Assembly (NCBI GenBank): GCA_012798135.1 | Contig: JAAZNU010000026.1 | Coordinates: 1-36,194, forward strand | Direction: 5' to 3' | DNA length: 36,194 nucleotides | DNA from: Veillonellaceae bacterium | Lineage (GTDB): Bacteria > Bacillota_C > Negativicutes > UBA1444 | Shown: positions 1 through 4,869 of the stretch, piece by piece | How positions within the stretch are numbered: position 1 is the stretch's first letter | Layout: every line of letters begins with the position of its first letter | The notes under the pieces: model-generated | The model's database searches: none | What the model saw: only the letters and a program-made list of their open reading frames with translations | What the model was told of the DNA's origin: nothing | Translations under genes and position numbers: made by a program

Positions 1-153
1 ATCGTAGTGGCGTTTTGGTTCTTATACAGGCTGGACGATCGCCTCGGGGCTTTTGAGAAGACGGCGGTGGCGATCTGCCAGCGGCTGGAGGACCAGGCGA
101 AACGCTGCAACGAGTGCCGGGACTGGCGGGCGCGAAACGGCCAGGACCGGTAA
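1..153 (+). CDS. YvrJ-like small membrane protein, C-terminal part
   Basis: An open frame enters from the left edge and ends with TAA at 151-153, giving 50 residues without their start. The visible part begins with a hydrophobic segment (IVVAFWFLY), followed by a charged, helix-forming stretch (RLDDRLGAFEK) and two Cys residues near the end (CNEC). A short trans-membrane helix followed by a charged helix with an R-L-D-x-R-L pattern resembles the YvrJ family of roughly 50-residue Firmicute proteins, whose function is unknown. Codon use and base composition match the G+C-rich neighbours. A stem-loop immediately follows the stop. The family call is by resemblance only, and the true length cannot be judged because the start is outside the window. 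Confidence 0.5.
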   Translation: MVVAFWFLYRLDDRLGAFEKTAVAICQRLEDQAKRCNECRDWRARNGQDR

Positions 154-162
154 GTAGAAGTA

Positions 163-220
163 GGGAGGTTGGGGATCATGGCAGGAGCCATTTTCTGCGG
201 CCAACCTCCCTCGTTTTCTT
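163..220 (+). terminator. Stem-loop behind the YvrJ-like gene, probable terminator
   Basis: A perfect 10-bp stem is formed by 163-172 (GGGAGGTTGG) and 201-210 (CCAACCTCCC). A second, inner stem pairs ATGGC (178-182) with GCCAT (187-191). The stem is followed by TCGTTTTCTT, a modest T-rich tail. Position directly after the upstream stop codon supports a terminator, but the long loop and broken T tract leave room for a regulatory RNA structure. Confidence 0.55.
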
Positions 221-231
221 CCAGTCATGGC

Positions 232-289
232 GTTGGGGATGCGAACGCTGCGACGCTTCGCTTAACCTCCGCTTATCGCATGCCCCAAC
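232..289 (+). other. Second long inverted repeat in the leader of the next gene
   Basis: GTTGGGGATGCG at 232-243 pairs with CGCATGCCCCAAC at 277-289 (12 bp with one bulged base). The 33-base loop contains shorter complementary pieces (CGAA/TTCG). It lies about 50 bases before the start codon at 341, so it could be a 5' leader structure of that gene or a second terminator. No known riboswitch or T-box motif was recognised. Confidence 0.45.
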
Positions 290-340
290 ACCTTTTCCCA
301 ATAGATCACTCCCAATCAAATCACGAAAGAAGGAATCAAC

Positions 341-673
341 ATGCTATTGACGGAACTCACGAAAATCATCCGGGTACTGCTGGCGGCCTACCAGCCGATC
401 GCCTCGCAGGACGCGCTGACGCAGCGGCGGATTGGCCAGATCGGCGAAGTGATCGGCGCGGTGGAAGACGTGGCCGAGGACGAGGAACAGGACTCTCCCA
501 TCGCCGCGAAACGCGTCGAGGAAGCTCATGACATCATCCACCGGGTAGCGGCGATCCTGGCGATGGAGCCGGACGGTGGCGACGGTGGCGGTGACGAACC
601 GCTGGTGGAGGTCGTCTGGGACGGCACGCTCGAGGGCGAGAGCATAGAGCTGCAGGACGACGAAGAGGAATAA
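341..673 (+). CDS. Small acidic hypothetical protein
   Basis: The ATG at 341 has a good ribosome site (AAGAAGGA, six bases upstream) and the frame runs 110 codons to TAA, followed by a clean terminator. The N-terminal two thirds (residues about 1-75) are predicted helical with heptad-like hydrophobic spacing (LTELTKIIRVLLAAY; ERVEE-type charged helices), and the C-terminal third is rich in Asp, Glu and Gly, ending DDEEE. There is no signal peptide, membrane segment or recognisable catalytic motif. Composition matches the G+C-rich chromosome and not the A+T-rich block that follows. Function is not recognised. A helical, acidic small cytoplasmic protein could be a binding partner or structural protein, but nothing in the sequence says which. 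Confidence 0.7.
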   Translation: MLLTELTKIIRVLLAAYQPIASQDALTQRRIGQIGEVIGAVEDVAEDEEQDSPIAAKRVEEAHDIIHRVAAILAMEPDGGDGGGDEPLVEVVWDGTLEGESIELQDDEEE

Positions 674-695
674 GGAACGATCTGAACGGAACGAA

Positions 696-724
696 AAAGG
701 AAGCCGAGCAGGCTTCCTTTTTTT
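696..724 (+). terminator. Intrinsic terminator of the acidic protein gene
   Basis: AAAGGAAGCC (696-705) pairs perfectly with GGCTTCCTTT (711-720) across the loop GAGCA and runs into seven Ts (718-724). It marks the end of the G+C-rich segment at the left of the window. Confidence 0.9.
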
Positions 725-773
725 GCGCCCTCTAAATCCGCTGACAGGGTTTTGTCACCAGCGCGGTACAATC

Positions 774-809
774 AAAATATAATTTGGGAATAAGGCAGGA
801 AACTGGAAA
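774..809 (+). repeat. Dispersed 36-bp repeat, copy 1 (promoter/leader-like)
   Basis: This stretch recurs at 4603-4639. The last 21 bases (789-809 here, 4619-4639 there) are identical; the preceding AAAATATAATTT differs only by one inserted T and one G/C change. Both copies contain TATAAT, lie 50-55 bp after an intrinsic terminator, and stand at the left edge of an A+T-rich block. It may be a promoter plus 5' leader shared by several genes in this genome, or an insertion boundary. A good ribosome site (AGGAGGA) follows at 813-819. Confidence 0.6.
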
Positions 810-828
810 CACAGGAGGAAGATAATCA

Positions 829-900
829 ATGTTGTTTGAAGTTCGGAAGAAATTATTAATGCCGCAAACGAAAAGGACCAACTTGATCGGGACGTATTAA
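829..900 (+). CDS. Possible 23-codon ORF after repeat copy 1, perhaps a broken gene
   Basis: ATG at 829 lies nine bases after AGGAGGA and the frame stays open for 23 codons (starts MLFEVRKKLL, ends LIGTY). The neighbouring frame at 840-923 encodes a more protein-like segment (SEEIINAANEKDQL ... IKPA), so this may be the start of a gene carrying a frameshift, or a leader peptide. A further frame at 939-1106 (55 codons from ATG, weak ribosome site) overlaps the next gene and is not convincing. The function cannot be stated. Confidence 0.3.
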   Translation: MLFEVRKKLLMPQTKRTNLIGTY

Positions 901-1068
901 TCGCCAGCATAAAACCAGCATAGACAGAGAGAATTGCCATGACAGCTCCATTTCTATTGATACATGCAAGACTTGATCAATATAGGCGCCAGTTTGCATG
1001 CCAACAGCATGATTTGACCTTCACGACTATGATAAAATCAAAATTTCGCATTCCAAAAGGAGAAAACA

Positions 1069-1500
1069 ATGGAGATTATTACAATAAACTGGACTGGTCC
1101 TTATAAAATGGATAATATCTGCTATTATGAACGAACTTACCAAGGCGGCATTTATGCAATTTCGCGGATTTGGGGGAGTAATGAATCACTATTATACCTA
1201 GGACGCACAGAAAGAAATTTTGCTACCCGTATTAATGAGCATCAAAAGCAATGGCTTAGCGAGGTAAGCGGGCAGATTAAGTTGCGATTTGGAATACTCC
1301 AGTATAGTGAAGGGAAAAAAGCATCTAGTTCTAAACTAAACGATGCAGAAGCAATGCTGATTAATTGGCATAAACCCACTTATAATATTATGTGTAAGAA
1401 TTATTATTATGGTAGGGACAAGTTAGTACTGATTAATATGGGACGAAAGGGACAACTGGCAGATAGGATAAGTACTGATGATTTTGTTTGGTATAAATAA
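1069..1500 (+). CDS. GIY-YIG-superfamily nuclease-like protein
   Basis: ATG at 1069 is preceded by AAAAGGAGAAAACA, a strong ribosome site, and encodes 143 residues. The protein carries the GIY-YIG fold landmarks in the right order: GIY at 27-29, YLG at 43-45, an Arg at 54 and His at 58 in the following helix, Glu 94 (DAEAMLI) as the expected metal-binding acid, and Asn 106 in PTYN. GIY-YIG domains cut DNA in homing endonucleases, UvrC and some restriction enzymes. Here the domain fills almost the whole protein with no obvious extra DNA-binding domain, so it may act with a partner or target a structure. The gene is clearly more A+T-rich than the chromosome at either side, which suggests acquisition. 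It stands alone, with about 115 bp before the next gene. The fold call is fairly safe; the biological role (defence, mobile element or repair) is not known. Confidence 0.75.
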   Translation: MEIITINWTGPYKMDNICYYERTYQGGIYAISRIWGSNESLLYLGRTERNFATRINEHQKQWLSEVSGQIKLRFGILQYSEGKKASSSKLNDAEAMLINWHKPTYNIMCKNYYYGRDKLVLINMGRKGQLADRISTDDFVWYK

Positions 1501-1615
1501 TTGATTATTTGATGCCGTGATTTCTTAAGACCACTAACCACAGGAAAATTGGACTTATTTGTCTCGAAAACTCAACCATATAAACATACATGATCGTATT
1601 CAAAGGGGTGACACA

Positions 1616-3082
1616 ATGACGACAGCCAAATCCCCCGAATATCTTCAGGGACTGGTGAAAGAACTATGCAAGTTGCCGCAGGAAACTGAGTGGGTGGAGT
1701 TCAAAGAAAATAACGGCGATCCAGAAGAAATAGGTGAGTATTTGTCAGCATTGGCCAACTCAGCGGTTTTGGCGGATAAAGCGTTTGCCTATTTAGTTTG
1801 GGGCGTGCGGGATAACTGTCAGGATATTGTGGGAACAACGTTCGATCCAACCAGAACCAAGATTGGTGGAGAGGAATTGGAAAACTGGTTGCTTCGTCTC
1901 CTCAGCCCCAAGATTGATTTTCGTTTCTTCGACTTGCTTATAGATGGTAAACACCTCGTGATTCTGGAAATCGGCCGTGCCTTTCGGCATCCGGTTCAAT
2001 TCAAGAATCAGGAATTCATTCGCGTGGGCTCCTACAAAAAGCGATTGAAGGAATTTCCGGAAATAGAGAGAAATTTGTGGCGAGCTTTTGAATGGACCCC
2101 GTTTGAAGAAATGGCTGCAACTGAAAATTTGAGCGGCGATCAGGTACTGAAGTTGTTGGATTATCCGGCTTATTTTGATTTGATGAAATTGCCGTTACCA
2201 GCCAATCGCGATCAGCTTTTAATTGCGCTCCAGACAGAACATCTCATTCGGCGAATGGATTCGGGGAAATGGTGTGTCACGAATCTGGGAGCAATTCTGT
2301 TTGCGAAACGACTGGAAGATTTTCATTCACTACAGAGAAAAGCGGTTCGGGTGATTCAATATAAAGGAAATAGCCGGATTGAAACGATGAGAGAACAGGA
2401 AGGCGGTAAAGGCTACGCCTGCGGGTTTGAAGGGTTGATTGGATATATCAATGCTTTGTTGCCGGCCAATGAAGTGATCAAGCAGGCGCTACGGGCAACG
2501 GTACCGATGTATCCGGAAATTGCCATTCGCGAGTTGGTAGCGAATGCATTGATTCACCAAGATTTTTTTGTTACTGGCGCCGGACCGTTGATTGAATTGT
2601 TCGCTGAACGGATGGAAATTACCAGCCCTGGCACTTTACTGGTCAGCGTTGAGCGAATGTTAGATAACCCTCCTAAATCGCGCAACGAAGCTCTGGCTTC
2701 TTTCATGAGACGGGCCGGTTTTTGTGAGGAGCGGGGCAGTGGAATTGACAAGGTAGTTTTCTATACTGAAGCCTATCAACTTCCTGCACCGGACTTTGAA
2801 GTGGTAAATGGGTCAATGCGGGCGACCATGTTTGCGCATCGGCCATTAACTCGAATGACGCGGGATGATCGAACGAGGGCATGCTACCAGCATGCCTGTC
2901 TCCGCTACGTACAAAGGGATTTTATGACGAATACCACTTTGCGGGAGCGGTTCGGCATCGAACCGAGAAATAGCGCCACCGCCTCCCGGATCATAAAAGA
3001 AGCGGTTGAGGGCGGAATGATTAAAGCCTATGATGAAGGGGCCTCGCGCAAGATGATGCAATATGTGCCGTTTTGGGCATGA
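1616..3082 (+). CDS. AlbA_2/Schlafen-type DNA-binding plus HATPase_c_4 protein (COG2865-like)
   Basis: I place the start at ATG 1616, preceded by AAAGGGGTGACACA; a frame extending 19 codons further upstream has no ribosome site. The 488-residue product begins with an AlbA_2 (divergent AAA-4/Schlafen-like) domain: ETEWVEFKENN near residue 25 and ALANSAVLADKAFAYLVWGV. The second half is a GHKL-type ATPase-like module: the N-box helix IRELVANALIHQDF, then SPGTL, then ERGSGIDKV. The C-terminus (about 415-488) resembles a winged helix that could read DNA. Proteins of this layout are annotated as transcriptional regulators or ATP-binding proteins and are frequent in genomic islands and defence loci; no detailed reaction is established for the group. 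A divergent paralogue lies at 8047-9696. No cotranscribed partner is visible; the stop is followed at once by 28-bp repeats. Confidence 0.8.
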   Translation: MTTAKSPEYLQGLVKELCKLPQETEWVEFKENNGDPEEIGEYLSALANSAVLADKAFAYLVWGVRDNCQDIVGTTFDPTRTKIGGEELENWLLRLLSPKIDFRFFDLLIDGKHLVILEIGRAFRHPVQFKNQEFIRVGSYKKRLKEFPEIERNLWRAFEWTPFEEMAATENLSGDQVLKLLDYPAYFDLMKLPLPANRDQLLIALQTEHLIRRMDSGKWCVTNLGAILFAKRLEDFHSLQRKAVRVIQYKGNSRIETMREQEGGKGYACGFEGLIGYINALLPANEVIKQALRATVPMYPEIAIRELVANALIHQDFFVTGAGPLIELFAERMEITSPGTLLVSVERMLDNPPKSRNEALASFMRRAGFCEERGSGIDKVVFYTEAYQLPAPDFEVVNGSMRATMFAHRPLTRMTRDDRTRACYQHACLRYVQRDFMTNTTLRERFGIEPRNSATASRIIKEAVEGGMIKAYDEGASRKMMQYVPFWA

Positions 3083-3093
3083 GTTCCGGTTAG

Positions 3094-3121
3094 GGTTTAT
3101 TTGATGGGTATTTGATGGAAC
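3094..3121 (+). repeat. 28-bp direct repeat, copy 1
   Basis: An exact 28-bp sequence occurs here and again at 3194-3221, exactly 100 bp further. Each copy itself contains the octamer TTTGATGG twice, separated by GTA (11-bp period). It lies 12 bases after the stop of the AlbA_2/HATPase gene. A partial copy, TTGATGGAACCG, occurs at 4777-4788. Confidence 0.85.
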
Positions 3122-3167
3122 CGCAAAATTAACGACCGATCGACAATTAAAACAATGAGATAATGGC

Positions 3168-3173
3168 GGTATA
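3168..3173 (+). promoter_or_regulatory. -10 box of the relic toxin-antitoxin promoter
   Basis: A perfect TATAAT lies between the two 28-bp repeats, with TTAAAA 17 bases upstream as a weak -35. It is correctly placed to have driven the higBA remnant that starts about 55 bases downstream, with the second repeat now sitting between promoter and gene fragment. Confidence 0.4.
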
Positions 3174-3193
3174 ATAGGATTCTCGCTGAACAT

Positions 3194-3221
3194 GGTTTAT
3201 TTGATGGGTATTTGATGGAAC
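3194..3221 (+). repeat. 28-bp direct repeat, copy 2
   Basis: Identical to 3094-3121. The copy lies immediately upstream of the truncated higB fragment (ATG at 3228), so one end of the repeat may mark the deletion or insertion point that destroyed the toxin gene. The two TTTGATGG octamers with 11-bp period resemble in design the arm-type binding sites of tyrosine recombinases. Confidence 0.85.
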
Positions 3222-3227
3222 GGTGAA

Positions 3228-3308
3228 ATGCTTTCGCAAAGCTGGGAAGATTGGCCAAGAATTCGCAAAATACTTGTCGTGGAGGTGACTGATTATCATG
3301 ATGAGTGA
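3228..3308 (+). pseudogene. higB: Remnant of a HigB-type toxin gene (C-terminal end)
   Basis: The frame ATG 3228 to TGA 3306-3308 encodes 26 residues ending RKILVVEVTDYHDE. Chromosomal HigB/RelE-like toxins characteristically end in a D-x-x-D-Y-H type strand, and the stop overlaps the start of a HigA-like reading frame exactly as in intact higBA operons. The usual 80-95-residue toxin body is missing; the upstream sequence is a 28-bp repeat. The upstream part of the fragment (MLSQSWEDWP) may be read-through of unrelated sequence. Identification rests on the short C-terminal motif plus the neighbouring higA start. Confidence 0.5.
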
Positions 3309-3363
3309 GAAAACAAAATATCGGTCGCCGATGGCGATTCCGCCGGGAGAATCCCTAGCCTAA
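3301..3363 (+). pseudogene. higA: Remnant of a HigA-type antitoxin gene (N-terminal end)
   Basis: ATG at 3301 (or 3298) follows a strong ribosome site, GGAGGTGACTGATTATC, and encodes only 20 residues, MSEKTKYRSP then MAIPPGESLA, before TAA. The segment MAIPPGE followed by a hydrophobic residue and Leu is the typical N-terminal signature of HigA-family antitoxins and related XRE proteins, where a helix-turn-helix domain should follow. That domain is absent: a stop and then a terminator-like hairpin come next. The gene is therefore a decayed fragment. It overlaps the higB remnant by eight bases, preserving the original toxin-first organisation. Confidence 0.6.
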
Positions 3364-3807
3364 TGCCGGACAAGGTGATGATGGATTTGAACTGTCGAAA
3401 ATTTGTCGACGGTTCAAGCGGTATCTTTTTTTGAGCTGGTAAGGTCTTTTTGAGCGTGGACTCGGTGGCGGACTGAAGTGCCTCAGCGCACACCGAATAC
3501 CTCTTGCGCCGGTTATTTGACCCGCGTCCAGACGCGGGGCTGCCCGCCTTTAGTGAGCAGGGCGGCTTCGGATTTGACGGCCCAAATCCTCAATTACGAC
3601 AGGATGCCGTCACCAATTCCCGGCAAAATAAAAAATGAACTCGGTGGCTGACTTGCTGGAAGGCATAATACAAATATTTTCCGGAACAAAAGTCAACTGT
3701 ATTTCAAAGAAAATGCGTGACCACCGATTTTTCGGCAGGGAAAAGCAATCCGAAGACGAATACACATTCCATAAAGCAGAAAATCTGCCAAATGCTGAAA
3801 AGGATGG
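3364..3807. other. Intergenic stretch with no recognisable gene
   Basis: No frame with a convincing start and coding character was found on either strand over about 440 bases. It contains a terminator-like hairpin (3389-3432), a near-perfect palindrome at 3521-3538 (CCCGCGTC-CA-GACGCGGG) and a weaker CCGCC/GGCGG pair at 3544-3565. Base composition switches from A+T-rich to G+C-rich within it, so it probably holds the junction between the acquired block and the secreted-protein gene. Confidence 0.6.
3389..3432 (+). terminator. Terminator-like hairpin after the higA remnant
   Basis: GAACTGTCGA (3389-3398) pairs with TCGACGGTTC (3406-3415) with one G-T pair; the loop is AAATTTG. A run of seven Ts (3426-3432) follows after a ten-base gap, which weakens it as a textbook terminator. 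It fits as the end of the former higBA transcript. Confidence 0.5.
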
Positions 3808-4500
3808 ATGAAGTTGAAACGTATCGTATGGTTGATGCTGTTATTGCTGGTCGTGTCTATCTCAGGGATTTCGGCGCAGGGCCTGTCCTGGCCCGGAGAG
3901 TTTCAGGCATGGGGAATTCCCATATCTTCGCGTGGAACGGTGACGCTGGCCGATAACCGCAGCTCTTCCGGCGATATGCTGACCCAGGGGGTCGTGGCGG
4001 TGGTCAATATCACAGACTTTAGCAAGGCTGATTTTGACGCGTACTGCGGCGACCTCGTCCAGGCCGGGTTTGCGCTGAGCCAGGACTCGCTGCGGGATGC
4101 GATGATGGTGTACAACCGGGGCGGCGTCAAGGTCACTGCATCCTTCAGCCCGGAACTGACCACCGTCATTGCCAACAACCCCGCAGCCGCCAAGAAAGCT
4201 CCGGCGGGAAACGGCAATCTGGTCTGGCCGTCAAATGCCGGCCCGATCCCGGTGTTCTCCGGCGGAACCTTCAAGGAAACCGTCCACATGGGAGACGGCA
4301 TGTATGCGATCACCTTTGTCGGCGTATCGGAAGGGGCGCTGAACGAGTATCGGGCCACGCTGCGCAGCGCCGGGTTTGCGAAGCAGGACGACTCGGATAC
4401 CGAGGGGTATATGAAAGTGGCCGGCGGGACTGCCTACACGGTGGGACTGGTGCGTTCCGGCAGCTCACTGCAGATCATGACCTTTGTCGTGGCGATGTGA
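3808..4500 (+). CDS. Secreted protein with two related ~90-residue domains
   Basis: The 230-residue product starts with a clear signal peptide (MKLKR, then a Leu/Val-rich core, then ISAQG), so it should leave the cytoplasm. Residues about 26-125 and 138-230 look like two copies of one domain: both open with L-x-W-P (LSWPGEF, LVWPSNA), continue with a G-T/G-G-T-F strand, a V-A-V-V/Y-A-I-T-F strand, a helix ending in D-L-V-Q-A-G-F-A or T-L-R-S-A-G-F-A, and a final aromatic-containing sheet. A Pro/Ala/Lys-rich linker joins them. No family was recognised. The start at 3808 has AAAGGA only a few bases upstream, a tight spacing; TTG 3814 would suit that site but removes the first basic residues. 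Composition is G+C-rich, like the main chromosome, although A+T-rich blocks flank it. A strong terminator follows. Confidence 0.8.
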   Translation: MKLKRIVWLMLLLLVVSISGISAQGLSWPGEFQAWGIPISSRGTVTLADNRSSSGDMLTQGVVAVVNITDFSKADFDAYCGDLVQAGFALSQDSLRDAMMVYNRGGVKVTASFSPELTTVIANNPAAAKKAPAGNGNLVWPSNAGPIPVFSGGTFKETVHMGDGMYAITFVGVSEGALNEYRATLRSAGFAKQDDSDTEGYMKVAGGTAYTVGLVRSGSSLQIMTFVVAM

Positions 4501-4523
4501 AACAGACGTTTGCCGAAAAAATG

Positions 4524-4559
4524 GACCGGGGCTACGAAAAAGCAGCCCCGGTCTTTTTT
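4524..4559 (+). terminator. Intrinsic terminator of the secreted-protein gene
   Basis: GACCGGGGCT (4524-4533) and AGCCCCGGTC (4544-4553) form a perfect 10-bp stem, followed by six Ts. Confidence 0.92.
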
Positions 4560-4602
4560 GTTTCTTGAAGCTCCCGACAGGACGCTGCCATCAACTAACG
4601 GT

Positions 4603-4639
4603 AAAATATAATTTTGGCAATAAGGCAGGAAACTGGAAA
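4603..4639 (+). repeat. Dispersed 36-bp repeat, copy 2
   Basis: Second copy of the sequence at 774-809, again with TATAAT and again about 45-50 bases after a terminator and at the left edge of an A+T-rich block. Only weak coding potential follows (no good start before 4870), so here the promoter-like repeat does not obviously serve a gene. Confidence 0.6.
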
Positions 4640-4794
4640 TCAGTGGGGAAAAGACTAAATAGAAATAAGAGAAAATATTCTCGCGGTTGATTCAGTCGAT
4701 TCCGTCGCCCAAAGCGGAGCCGTTCAACTTTAATTCTTTTTGTTTCGTACCGCCGCTTGTTGATTTAGGCAAAGGATTGATGGAACCGTCACCG

Positions 4795-4821
4795 GAAGCG
4801 CATAAGTTTATTATGCGTTTC
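4795..4821 (+). promoter_or_regulatory. Inverted repeat upstream of the nuclease operon
   Basis: CGCATAA (4799-4805) pairs perfectly with TTATGCG (4811-4817) across GTTTA, and GAA/TTC extend the symmetry outward with one mismatch. It lies about 50 bases before the start of the 700-residue gene, a place suited to an operator. No known regulator site was recognised. Confidence 0.4.
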
Positions 4822-4869
4822 GCAAGATGATGCTATTTGCGACAGTTGTTTGAGAAAGGGGCAACCGTA

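Noticed and set aside
939..1106. 55-codon frame before the GIY-YIG gene
   Set aside because: Weak ribosome site and overlaps a well-supported start; noted under the small ORF at 829.
3094..3221. CRISPR array suspected from 28-bp direct repeats
   Set aside because: Only two copies, a 72-base gap much longer than a normal spacer and containing a promoter, and no cas genes.
3717..3956. 79-codon frame overlapping the secreted-protein start
   Set aside because: Out of frame with a convincing signal-peptide gene and without a ribosome site.
4484..4690. 68-codon frame across the terminator at 4524
   Set aside because: Spans a strong terminator and repeat copy 2; no ribosome site.
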